Shown piece after piece: positions 7,640 through 16,274 of a stretch of 21,146 nt of DNA. Source of the stretch: Pseudomonadota bacterium. GTDB taxonomy: Bacteria > Pseudomonadota > Gammaproteobacteria > Acidiferrobacterales > Acidiferrobacteraceae. The notes under the pieces were generated by a model. It searched no databases. It saw only the letters and a program-made list of their open reading frames with translations, and was not told the DNA's origin. Location of the stretch: assembly GCA_021795255.1 (NCBI GenBank), contig JAJYPQ010000021.1:1-21146 (forward strand), in the 5' to 3' direction. The translations under genes and the position numbers were made by a program. Numbering within the stretch: position 1 is the first letter of the stretch; each line of letters begins with the position of its first letter.

Positions 7640-8332
7640 GTATTTACTCTCCATTGCAAGTCCCCGTGTGCCCCAAGCGGGGCCCAGTCCTACTCAACGC
7701 CCATCCACCCGGGCCTGTTTAGGCCGCCACACCCTAAGCCCTGCCTGATTATCAAGCCGATACCGTGGGGAAAGTCGGATAGAGCCCCATTTAACCATAT
7801 ACCTCCCGAAGGCCTTACGCTTGTATTGGTTTTTTAGGCTATATGCATTCTGAGGTGGGAATCAAGCTCTTTCTGGTTGTGCCGAGTCTAAATCGCCATG
7901 GTTGGAAATTGGCTATGCAGCCCAATTCTTCGGGAAGACATGTTGGTTGAATCTCATATCTGAAAGGCAGTTGTTCGGCCGAAGCTGCCGCTGGCGTCGA
8001 CTCAGTTGATTGACCGGTATCGCGCAGGTTGCTGACGTTGAGGATAGACGTCACCTGAATGGTCATTTTCGTCAGCAGCGAAGGGCAGCACCCGACCCGT
8101 TGCAGTCCTTTACGTGTTTGGACTCATATACTCGAAAGCAGGCGTTCAACCCTATGCTTCAAATGGCAAGACCGCGGAGCGACAGTTCGGCCACACACGC
8201 GTCAGCACAAACATTCAACGAAGGCCTTAGCACAACCAAAGCTTAAGCCGCAGTTGAATGAGTGCGGCAAGGCCAACTGGCGCAGCTCCCGCGTCCATTC
8301 AGTCCCGCGAGCGTGGCAACGCACGTTGCAAC
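7640..8332. other. Gene-poor left flank of the defence island
   Basis: About 690 bp with no convincing gene. A 75-codon minus frame (8066-7839) and several short plus frames have no ribosome site or recognisable motif. The stretch follows the orphan leader repeat and ends at the stop of the helicase gene. The 13-mer CGACCCGTTGCAG at ~8092-8106 also occurs, in inverse orientation, in the decayed region near 17750 at the other end of the island. I see it as degraded DNA around an insertion junction. Confidence 0.4.
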
Positions 8333-11300
8333 TCATCCGCCGCGAGGCTTCCACACGGCGAGATCGACGCGAAGCCGCTCAATCATGTCTGGTGGAAGAT
8401 CAATCACCCCAGTTTCTTCGGATTCATCACCAATGTCCTCGTTGTCGGTGCCGATGCCCAGCTTCTCCCTTGGCCGATGTTCGGAGGCAACATGATCCGG
8501 GTCAATGCGGCGTTCCACCCGCATTTCGCCGCCGAGCGTAACTTCAAATAGCTGCGCGCGTCGGTAGAGTTCCTCGAACATTCGCTCGTCATACGTTGCG
8601 GCAAGGTACGGCACGGCGATCTCAAGTGTCGGGGCTTCCCACTCTTCGGCTCCCATGCGTTCACGTTCGACTTTGCTGCCAATCCGATCCACACGTCCAG
8701 AGCGCTGCTCAATGGTCGCAGGGTTCCAGCACAGATCGTGATGGATAACGTGCCGACACTCGCGGTGAAGGTCGATTCCCTCCTGTCCGACCGAAGTGGA
8801 GACGAGGATCTCTGGGCGGTACGGCGTGTTGAAGCCGAGGAAGTAGCGGTCGCGGTTCTGCGTGTCGCCCTTCACAAGTTGGACGACGTTGCGGTTCTCG
8901 GCCCCCGCGTGGTAGCCCGACAGCAGGGCACGATTCTTCTTCGCCCGCACTAGGGTCTCCAGATAGGCATGGACCCGATCACGTAGTGATTCAAAGTGGC
9001 CGTCGAGCGGCTTGACGTATCGCTCAGACAAGTAATCTGCCCAGCGCTCAGTTTGGTCCTTCTCAATGTCAGCCAAGTAGCGAAGCAAAAACTCCTCGGC
9101 CATTAGAATGCGACGGAACACCTGCCCTGCAACGGCGCGGATTTCAAGGTCGAACTCTGCCATCAATGCCCGGTGGTGTTCAGCGAGCAAAGGCGGCCGG
9201 GTTTTAGCGGTGGCGATCAGCCCATGCCGAAAGTACGGAGCGACAATTCCCCCGATTGCATCCTCACGAATCCGTCGCACCCAGGCATCAACTGCATCCC
9301 CCGCCGAACCTCCACTTGGTCCAATGCCGACATCTCCTTCGGTTTCCTCAGAATCCAGAGGATCATTGGCGTCTTTCCGTGCTTCAGGGTCGGCTGCTCT
9401 TTTTACACTACTGGCTCTTTCAGTTCGCGACAACGGCTCTCGGGCCCTTAGCCAACGCGGATTGGCAATCCTCTCTTCAAGTTCCGGACAATTTCGAAGA
9501 ACTTCGCCGAGCCACGACCTGCCATCTGAAGAGTCGCGCCACCACGTCACAGCAACATGCTCGGTCGCGGCTATCAGCAGGCGTCGGTCGGGCTTATCGG
9601 ACTCGGCATCCTCACCTTGCTCGACAAGCAGGGCCGCCACGTGGCGAAGGTGTTTGTCAGTCAGAGCGACTTGTTGCCGAACGCCAACGCGACCCCCCGG
9701 CAATTCGCCAAGCAATGGGTGATCCTGAATCAGCGAAAAAAGCGGTTCACGCCGATTAAAAAACCTGCGGCGGAAGTTGTCGAAAGCAGCAGCGTCACCA
9801 AAGACGCCTTGCCGAATCTCCCCAAGGTAGGCATCGATGGCAGTGTGAAGCTGGTCGCGAATCGTTTCAGCAGTCTTAGTATGGACACAGAAGACCAGAG
9901 ACTTCTGGCCGCGCTTGAAGAACTCCAACACGCGTTGAACCGTCGCCTGCACTTTGCGATGCTCAGAGTCAGGGTCGTGATCATCGTCGCGGCTCCCGAC
10001 CATTTCTTCGAGGATGCTGCGATAGTGACGAAGAAGCGGATTCCGGGCCTTCGCGAGTTTCCTCCAAACAGCGGAGGTCTCGACGAGGTGCCTGTAACTT
10101 CCGGTCAGTTCAGCGCCAAGCCCCGGCAGACCTCGTTCCTCTTTCGCCAGCGCGACTGCCCTCATCATAAGGTAGTGAGTGAGTTCATCATTGCCGCGCA
10201 CTTCCATTCCAGGGGACCAGCTAAAGGTCGGACTTCCGTTATGGCCCGTCAATGCCGCTTGACGCCCGACGAAGTATTCCCGATAACCGCGAGGATGTTG
10301 ATGGCGAATTATGAATGGGCGCAAGTGCCGCCGTAGATCAGCATTTCGCTGATCGAGATCAAGGGCCGCGACCAGAGCATGAGCGACACGTGGCGGTCTG
10401 TACTGAGACGCCAAGGCCTGCCGTTCAGACCCGTCCACCTGCATCACGGCGTCCCATGCAGTCGCCATGACTTCTTGATCGATTGGCCGAAGCGCCTTCC
10501 ATCGTCGGCGGAAGACCTCCCCTGATTCCCGCGCTGCTTTCATGCTGGTGCCAAGGGCGGACACGGCATGATCGAGTTCTGCGCGCCGGGCAGGAAGGAG
10601 CGAAAGGACGCTCCGCAACTTCAGCAAGCTCAAGAGTTCGTCGTGCCGCAGTTGAAATGGGGTGGCCGACAGGCCCAGAACGCGGCAGACCTGCCCTCTA
10701 AGGATCATCTCGAAGTTCCGGCGAGCCTGCACGCCTTCGTTCTTCAGCCCATGTACCTCGTCAATGATGACAAGGGGGAACTGGGGCCAATCTCCCACCA
10801 ATGTTAGGCGCGACAGATCGTCCAGAATTCGTGAGAGACAGCCTTCATCGCGTTCGTTAAGTGCAGAAGCAAGCTTCCCCCTGATTTGGCTGTTGGCACC
10901 AAGCTCTCGTGCGAAGGCATGTTTCAGATCTGGAAACAGGTCATCGTCCCAGAGATGACCTGACCGGCGAAGGTCGAGCAATCCTTCGAGTTCGGGAATC
11001 CCGAAGCTGTCGAACACTCTGCCCTTTCTGCACCAGTACCGGCGTTGTTCGGTGGGTGTATCAAAGTACCCGAAAGCCGCTGCCAAGCCGCGCAGCCGCC
11101 ACAAGTCGCGATTATGCAACGCCGCGCCTAGCACTCCCTGCTTGGCGATCACCAGCATCGGATCCCTGCGCGTTGCATCGCGCACTTGGGAAGCGAGGTG
11201 GATGACGTTGCCAGACTTGCTGCTGTCCTCAATCGGGCAGCGAACCTGAAGCCAGTTCAAATCACTGTCGTTTCGTGCGCAATCCTTCTTGAAGGCTTCG

Positions 11301-11647
11301 GCCTCGCGCATCCACTTGTTGAACAAGGCGTCGTTGGTCGGCGTTAGCACAAGTACCACTGGCTTATTGGAGGGGAGGCCATCAGGCGCCTCTCCTCGGC
11401 GTATTGCGTCCAGAATCGAGACGGCGACGGCCAGTGCCACGTAGGTCTTGCCGAGACCTACTTCGTCCGCGAGGATCATCAATTCGCGTCGTTCGCGATC
11501 CCCTGATCCGAAAAAGCGGCGCAGGATGGCGTTGGTTGTTTCAGATTGGCGCTCGCAGTCTTGCTCGATCTGAGCGGTGAAGTCCGGCTTGTTGCCGAAG
11601 ACCTGACGCAAGGAACGACCGAGATCAATTTCTGATGATAGCTTCAT
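8333..11647 (-). CDS. SNF2/HepA-like superfamily 2 helicase with large insertion
   Basis: The ATG at 11647 overlaps the upstream stop in ATGA, giving 1104 residues; the reading frame extends back to 11803 but that is inside the PLD gene. Motif I is DEVGLGKT (61-68), motif II DEVH (296-299), motif III LSATP (326-330). In the second RecA lobe LVFCVHTKTAET is at ~584-595, STSVGQEGIDL at ~950-960 and motif VI QRSGRVDRIGS at 981-991. About 345 residues are inserted between the LVF and STS motifs, with an acidic low-complexity segment inside. It is the last gene of an operon with a DUF6361-like and a PLD-family gene. Such ATPases typically translocate on double-stranded DNA. A phage- or plasmid-defence role is inferred from partners and location. 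It differs from DISARM DrmA in lacking a recognisable DUF1998. Confidence 0.88.
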   Translation of the reverse strand: MKLSSEIDLGRSLRQVFGNKPDFTAQIEQDCERQSETTNAILRRFFGSGDRERRELMILADEVGLGKTYVALAVAVSILDAIRRGEAPDGLPSNKPVVLVLTPTNDALFNKWMREAEAFKKDCARNDSDLNWLQVRCPIEDSSKSGNVIHLASQVRDATRRDPMLVIAKQGVLGAALHNRDLWRLRGLAAAFGYFDTPTEQRRYWCRKGRVFDSFGIPELEGLLDLRRSGHLWDDDLFPDLKHAFARELGANSQIRGKLASALNERDEGCLSRILDDLSRLTLVGDWPQFPLVIIDEVHGLKNEGVQARRNFEMILRGQVCRVLGLSATPFQLRHDELLSLLKLRSVLSLLPARRAELDHAVSALGTSMKAARESGEVFRRRWKALRPIDQEVMATAWDAVMQVDGSERQALASQYRPPRVAHALVAALDLDQRNADLRRHLRPFIIRHQHPRGYREYFVGRQAALTGHNGSPTFSWSPGMEVRGNDELTHYLMMRAVALAKEERGLPGLGAELTGSYRHLVETSAVWRKLAKARNPLLRHYRSILEEMVGSRDDDHDPDSEHRKVQATVQRVLEFFKRGQKSLVFCVHTKTAETIRDQLHTAIDAYLGEIRQGVFGDAAAFDNFRRRFFNRREPLFSLIQDHPLLGELPGGRVGVRQQVALTDKHLRHVAALLVEQGEDAESDKPDRRLLIAATEHVAVTWWRDSSDGRSWLGEVLRNCPELEERIANPRWLRAREPLSRTERASSVKRAADPEARKDANDPLDSEETEGDVGIGPSGGSAGDAVDAWVRRIREDAIGGIVAPYFRHGLIATAKTRPPLLAEHHRALMAEFDLEIRAVAGQVFRRILMAEEFLLRYLADIEKDQTERWADYLSERYVKPLDGHFESLRDRVHAYLETLVRAKKNRALLSGYHAGAENRNVVQLVKGDTQNRDRYFLGFNTPYRPEILVSTSVGQEGIDLHRECRHVIHHDLCWNPATIEQRSGRVDRIGSKVERERMGAEEWEAPTLEIAVPYLAATYDERMFEELYRRAQLFEVTLGGEMRVERRIDPDHVASEHRPREKLGIGTDNEDIGDESEETGVIDLPPDMIERLRVDLAVWKPRGG

Positions 11648-13833
11648 TGGGGGTCCCCCAAAATGCGTTCGCGATAGCGGCGAAATGCCTGGGTTTGCAA
11701 TTCGGAATGGTGCTCGATCAGCGAACTCAACATCGTTTGGCATCGAGTCACAACCGGGGTGAAGCACTCCTCCAAGTCCGCATCCGTGACGAGCGCTTGA
11801 CACCGCTGGAGTGCAGCAATGATTTCTGTCAGTTGAAAACCAACGGCGGTTGGTGTCTTTGCTGGTTCATCCCTTGTGGGAGGGACGGACAGGCTTGCGT
11901 AGGCGCGCTCGGCCAATTCCAAAGGACTCGTGGGGCCACGAAGCACAGCATCAAGCGATGGGCGTGAGTAAGCGGCGCGGCTCACTTCTGTCTCCATCCC
12001 CGGTATTGCCTGCACGAAGCGGCGAATGAAGTACGCAAGGATTCGCCGTGTATCAATCGGTGCGTCAGGTGATGGTTCGCTGGGATCCTCGCCCGGTAGG
12101 CAGTTTCCGCCCTCCCATTCATCCGGTTCCCTACCGAACAGAAAGTAGTCGATCAGCTCGCCTTCGGTTGGTTTGCGTGCAACGAGCAGTAGCGGAAGCT
12201 GAGTCTTGTCGTCGAACCGCACCGGGAAGTTCGTCGAGTGGCCTTCCCAGCGAACTTCGATGAACACGTGCGGGGAGATCGGCTCGCCGGGCGAACCGGC
12301 GGAAGTTAGTTCCAATCGGTCATTACATCGCGGGCAAGCTGCGAGATCGACGGCGATCGTCTGAGGTAGCGGTTGACCGTGTTTTGCCGCTTGGAAAAGG
12401 AGCCAGTAACCCTCGTTGCCAGCCCTTGTAGGAATGGGCATGAGCAGAACAAGATCGCTGGGGACGATATCGCGGAAGCGAACGGTAATCCAACTTCCCG
12501 AAGCCACGACCTCGGCCATAAACGTCGGAACGAATATCTGCTCATCGGATGGCGGCTGAACGGTCGCCGGTGCGGCGTCCAAACAAACCTCCGTTGCCGG
12601 ACCTGCGAACTCCAGTAGCCCGCCAATTTGCTTTCGCTGACGAGGGGTGAGCCGATAGACGAACCCTGCTTCATGGTTGGGTGGACCGCCGAGGCCCAGT
12701 CCACGTCGCGTGCAGTTGGACGAACCGACATACAAAACGCTACCTGCCGAGCCGTCCAACAGAATCATCTTCGCATGCAAGGCACGTTGCATTTCGGGAG
12801 CGTTGCGGTTCTCCGTTCCCAGCCGGGTTGCAAGTTCCTTTTCCTCCAGTTCATCCCCAATCTCGTCTGCTGATGCACTAGAATCGGCGAGGCCCGCATC
12901 AGGTAGGGTCGCACGAAGGAAGAGTCGGCTAGAAAGCCGTTTTTTCAGGTCAATCGCAAGCGCGCTGTCGAAGACCGGGAGCCATGCCTTGCCATCCGCC
13001 GACTTTTCGCTCCGGCAAACCAGTTCCAGCTTCGCTGGCAGGCCAAGCCGCTGGAATAGTTGAAAGAGTGCCTCCGGAGCCGTGATTCCTTCGGCCCAGA
13101 ACGGCGACACAACCGCTGCCGTTTCAGGAGCCTTGTTCGACAACGCTGCCCACGTGTCGCGAATGGTCGGCACGACTTCATTGGCGGCGACCAGCGCAAC
13201 CGGATCGTTTGATGCCGTGGCTTCATCCACGAGAAGCGCAGCTTGGGCCGAAAAGGCCCTTAGCTGACGTTGAAGTTGCGGGGCCTGCGATTCCGCGCCA
13301 ATTTGCTGAACAAGCCCAATGGCTGTAGTGAGGAGATCTCTCCGGGACGTACTTCTGCCGCCGAAGTCCCCGGACACGACGCACTCGTAATTGTGGCGGA
13401 ATCCCTGTCGTGTGAGGTTCGCTGATCCGACGATGAGGCGGATTCTTCGATCTGGCAGCGCGCCACGGGTCGCGTTTTCACGAATCCACATCAGCAGGGA
13501 GATCTTGGAGTGCAGCTTGCGGGCAATAACTGGGATAGCATCGATGCGCGGAGAGAGTCGGGCGAGCCGTTCACACCCGCCTAAATCGTACAACACGGAC
13601 ACTTCCGTCTTTTGGAGCTTGCGCTCCAGTTCTGAACGAAACGCTCTGAGACGGCTGACGGGGGAGCGCACGCCCAGTGCTGCGGCCAAGAGTTCCTCTT
13701 CAAGGAACTCAAAATCGACCTGATACGTTGTCGCGACTAGCGATACGAGGACGAACCCCTCATCGGGCGGCAAATAGTAGTCGATGAGGCGGCGTGTTCG
13801 TTCCATATTCGTTTCGGCATCACCATGTTTCAC
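11644..13833 (-). CDS. Phospholipase-D-family protein with two HKD motifs
   Basis: A 729-residue protein starting at GTG 13833, whose GTGA overlaps the stop of the upstream gene; an ATG at 13806 is an alternative. The first HKD-like motif is H108-x-K110 with GSANLTRQGF at 136-145. The second is H353-x-K355 with GSSNCTRRGL at 371-379. Both are the H-x-K-x(n)-G-S-x-N form used by PLD-type phosphodiesterases, a family that includes nucleases such as BfiI and DISARM DrmC. A CPRC pair in the C-terminal half may be part of a metal site but no partner pair is evident. Gene overlap on both sides implies coordinated production with the helicase and DUF6361-like protein. A metal-independent DNase role is inferred. 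Confidence 0.88.
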   Translation of the reverse strand: MKHGDAETNMERTRRLIDYYLPPDEGFVLVSLVATTYQVDFEFLEEELLAAALGVRSPVSRLRAFRSELERKLQKTEVSVLYDLGGCERLARLSPRIDAIPVIARKLHSKISLLMWIRENATRGALPDRRIRLIVGSANLTRQGFRHNYECVVSGDFGGRSTSRRDLLTTAIGLVQQIGAESQAPQLQRQLRAFSAQAALLVDEATASNDPVALVAANEVVPTIRDTWAALSNKAPETAAVVSPFWAEGITAPEALFQLFQRLGLPAKLELVCRSEKSADGKAWLPVFDSALAIDLKKRLSSRLFLRATLPDAGLADSSASADEIGDELEEKELATRLGTENRNAPEMQRALHAKMILLDGSAGSVLYVGSSNCTRRGLGLGGPPNHEAGFVYRLTPRQRKQIGGLLEFAGPATEVCLDAAPATVQPPSDEQIFVPTFMAEVVASGSWITVRFRDIVPSDLVLLMPIPTRAGNEGYWLLFQAAKHGQPLPQTIAVDLAACPRCNDRLELTSAGSPGEPISPHVFIEVRWEGHSTNFPVRFDDKTQLPLLLVARKPTEGELIDYFLFGREPDEWEGGNCLPGEDPSEPSPDAPIDTRRILAYFIRRFVQAIPGMETEVSRAAYSRPSLDAVLRGPTSPLELAERAYASLSVPPTRDEPAKTPTAVGFQLTEIIAALQRCQALVTDADLEECFTPVVTRCQTMLSSLIEHHSELQTQAFRRYRERILGDPQ

Positions 13834-15155
13834 TTGCGCGGCAACAGACCGTTCTCGCGGAGCATGTAGACGAACGGCTCCAGCCGATACGGATGCGTCA
13901 GGGAGATTCCATTTGCGGGGCTGGGCCGATCATTTCGTTGAAACCGAGGCGATGGCCGCAACAGCGCGGTATTGTCCCAACTGATCCAGTCGCGTTTCGG
14001 AATTCCACCGTCCAGCTTGCCTGACTGGACCCGATGGTGCCGGTCCAGCAACTCCGTCAGAATCTCTCGCTCAGTCCGGCAGCGGTCCACCTGAAAGCAG
14101 AATGTGGCCAGCCCCTCGATGCCATCGCGAACATCGGGTCTGTTGCACTTCTCGCGGAACTGCCGAAGTGCCTGCGCTGTCGCTCGGCAACGTTCAGATG
14201 CCTTGCGGAAATTAGCATCAACCACGAGATCGGCAACCGGCTTGCCAGCGTTCAGGGTCCCCCACCATAGAAGTGTCTCGAACACCCTCAGCACCGCCTC
14301 GTGGAACTGCTCGGTAACAACAATGGCGTCGATAACGACGGGTAGACCGAGTTCGACTGCCCGTGGTATGGTTTTCAGTCTCTTCCCCAGCCGTTCGAGA
14401 TGCTTGGTGCCCCAGACAACCGGGATCTCGTCCGCTATCATCCCAAGCGCACGGCTGACACACTCTCTTCGATCATCGGCAGTGAGGGCCTCACCGAGTT
14501 GCTGCCGTTCTTGGCACGTGGCAGCCTGCAAGTGGCACTTCCCGCTCCACGCAATCAGTTCGTCAAAAGACAAAGATACTTGATGGGCGCGTTCAGGGTC
14601 GGCGAACCTCGCTCGGTCCTGGCTTTTTAGCGGGAGTTCAGGGAACTGCTTGGCGAGTTCTTGTCCTTCCACGGCGAGCGATCCTGAATCGCCGTGAACC
14701 AGCTGTCCACCGACGAGCGCCGTCCAGTACGTGCCTACCGCGCCGGTGCGCGATTGGTACTTCAAAAGCGGAAAGTTGCAGTTGACCCTCTTGCCGTTGG
14801 TCGCGAAGTGGCGGTAGCCCTTCTCCGCGTAGGAGATTCCCCGCAAACCATCAGCCGCACCGTCGTTCCCAGCCTCACGCGCCGCAACGCAGGCCAGCGC
14901 CCATAACCGTTCAAACGGTTCGACGGCCTTGCGGCGCTGGGCCAAACCCGAAGCGCCTGGAAGAAGCTGCCGGTACAGTTCCGCGTTGGCAAGTGCGGCG
15001 CACAGCATGGAGAGGTAGCGTGAACGGGTCGTGATGGTTGTCACGCTCGGCAACAGCAAATCCGCGAGTGCGCCGTAGGTCTGAAGCGCGCCCAGCGGGT
15101 CGATGCTGCCAGAACTTCCACCTAGTGGGTCGTAAGCGGTCAGGAACGGTAGCAT
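13830..15155 (-). CDS. DUF6361-like protein, first gene of the PLD/helicase operon
   Basis: From the ATG at 15155 the product is 441 residues; a TTG at 15194 would add 13. No strong ribosome site is seen for either. The N-terminal part has GSIDPLGALQTYGALADLLL followed by PSVTTITTRSRYLSML, resembling the conserved start of DUF6361 proteins (a domain ending in a TxxTRxRY segment). The remainder is mostly helical with no catalytic motif that I recognise. The stop overlaps the PLD gene's GTG. Its constant partnership with a nuclease-like and a helicase protein suggests a sensing or specificity role, but this is inference. The DUF assignment is from memory of the motif and needs a profile search. 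Confidence 0.7.
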   Translation of the reverse strand: MLPFLTAYDPLGGSSGSIDPLGALQTYGALADLLLPSVTTITTRSRYLSMLCAALANAELYRQLLPGASGLAQRRKAVEPFERLWALACVAAREAGNDGAADGLRGISYAEKGYRHFATNGKRVNCNFPLLKYQSRTGAVGTYWTALVGGQLVHGDSGSLAVEGQELAKQFPELPLKSQDRARFADPERAHQVSLSFDELIAWSGKCHLQAATCQERQQLGEALTADDRRECVSRALGMIADEIPVVWGTKHLERLGKRLKTIPRAVELGLPVVIDAIVVTEQFHEAVLRVFETLLWWGTLNAGKPVADLVVDANFRKASERCRATAQALRQFREKCNRPDVRDGIEGLATFCFQVDRCRTEREILTELLDRHHRVQSGKLDGGIPKRDWISWDNTALLRPSPRFQRNDRPSPANGISLTHPYRLEPFVYMLRENGLLPRK

Positions 15156-15206
15156 GGCTTGTCGCGATTTTTCAGCAGTGACCTCGGGCAACAATTGGCC
15201 GCGTCT

Positions 15207-15234
15207 ATGCTACCACACGTGTTTTGGTCTTGCA
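15207..15234 (-). promoter_or_regulatory. Possible promoter of the DUF6361-PLD-helicase operon
   Basis: On the minus strand TGCAAG (15234-15229) and TAGCAT (15212-15207) are separated by 16 bp, upstream of the ATG at 15155. Both hexamers deviate from consensus. The position is right for the operon but the match is weak. Confidence 0.25.
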
Positions 15235-15407
15235 GATGGTTTCGCCAGACTACTGTTACAGATCTTGCCAATCAATCTGTCCAGTGTCCTATCGTCAAGG
15301 AAGTCCTCCCAGTCAAACGTCCGCTTTGGCCAACGCGAATGGCCACCTCCCGGTATTGCGAAGGTCCGGTTGTGGCCGGTAGTACGCATACAGCATCATG
15401 CCATAAA

Positions 15408-15449
15408 GCGGCCGCACGAACCCAAATAGGTTGCAAGGCGTGCGGCCGC
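15408..15449. repeat. 11-bp inverted repeat beside the recombinase gene
   Basis: GCGGCCGCACG (15408-15418) and CGTGCGGCCGC (15439-15449) are perfect reverse complements around a 20-nt loop. It starts 8 bp past the recombinase stop. In the recombinase's direction it is followed by TTTATGG, so it could be a weak terminator, or a recombination/binding site for the recombinase. Confidence 0.55.
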
Positions 15450-15456
15450 GCCCCGG

Positions 15457-16155
15457 TTAGATTTCAGTCTGCTCCGAGATCTCCAGCGCGTCATCCACCT
15501 CGATCCCAAGATATCTGACTGTGCTCTCGAGCTTGGTATGGCCGAGCAAGAGTTGGACGGGCCTCAGGTTTTTTGTTCGCTTGTAGATCAGCGTTGCCTT
15601 GGTCCGTCGCAGGGTATGCGTGCCATAGACCGTCGAATCGAGTCCGATGGCGGCCAGCCACTGATGCACGATACGGGCATATTGGCGGGTAGACACATGG
15701 GGTGATTTCGCCAGACGGCTGGGAAACAGATAGTTCTCCGGCTTCAAGCTTGCCTTATCAATCCATGCAGAAACGGCAGACCGGGTTGGCTCGGTCAATT
15801 CAAACTGCACTGACCGTTGAGTTTTTCGCTGCACGATCATGGCACGGGGCAAGATTTGGTTACCGTGCGTCACGTCCCGAACATGCAGGTTTACCAAATC
15901 GCAGCCGCGTAGCTTGCTGTCGATGGCCAGGTTGAACAAGGCCAGGTCGCGAACCTGATGCTCTTTTTGGAGGTGAATTCGGAGGGCCCAAATGTCTTTT
16001 AGCTTGAGGGGTGGCTTTTGGCCGATCAGCTTTCCCTTGTTCCAGGGTTCACGACTATGATTGAATTCCCTGTCAGACTCCTTCGTGGTAGATGGGAGTC
16101 TAATTGTGCCGCTAAGTCGCAGACGGCCGGTGTCAGGCGGCGTGTCGGATGCGTG
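15457..16155 (-). CDS. Tyrosine recombinase (integrase), no canonical start codon
   Basis: The minus frame is open from just after a TAG at 16158-16156 to the stop at 15457. The recognisable protein starts around WNKGKLIGQKPPLKLKDIWA and continues with RDLALFNLAIDSKLRGCDLV, where the arginine in KLRGCDLV is the first catalytic arginine. The box-II motif THTLRRTKATLIY gives H-x-x-R, and LLLGHTKLESTVRYLGI supplies the last histidine and the tyrosine nucleophile. It belongs to a well-spread ~200-residue lone-integrase family. There is no ATG, GTG or TTG in the frame before a TTG at 15939, which would remove ~35 conserved residues. An AAGGAG lies at the expected distance further upstream, so the start may have been lost by mutation. 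It may be a pseudogene. Confidence 0.75.
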   Translation of the reverse strand, partial: HASDTPPDTGRLRLSGTIRLPSTTKESDREFNHSREPWNKGKLIGQKPPLKLKDIWALRIHLQKEHQVRDLALFNLAIDSKLRGCDLVNLHVRDVTHGNQILPRAMIVQRKTQRSVQFELTEPTRSAVSAWIDKASLKPENYLFPSRLAKSPHVSTRQYARIVHQWLAAIGLDSTVYGTHTLRRTKATLIYKRTKNLRPVQLLLGHTKLESTVRYLGIEVDDALEISEQTEI

Positions 16156-16274
16156 CTATCGGCCATAACCTGTCGGTCGCCAACGTCAGCCTCTGTGCAG
16201 GCCAGCAGCGGCTCATCCGGATCGAGCAACTGCTACGGCATTCCCGGCAAGCTGCCCGTCTGATATCGTACTGG

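Noticed and set aside
7400..7837. 145-codon plus ORF through leader copy 1
   Set aside because: It runs through the structured repeat, which is non-coding in copies 2 and 3, and has no ribosome site.
9557..10336. 259-codon plus ORF antisense to the helicase
   Set aside because: The minus-strand helicase is well supported there; this frame only mirrors its codon bias.
8333..15155. Calling the operon DISARM
   Set aside because: PLD and helicase genes are present, but no DUF1998-type DrmA/DrmB and no methyltransferase are visible in the window.
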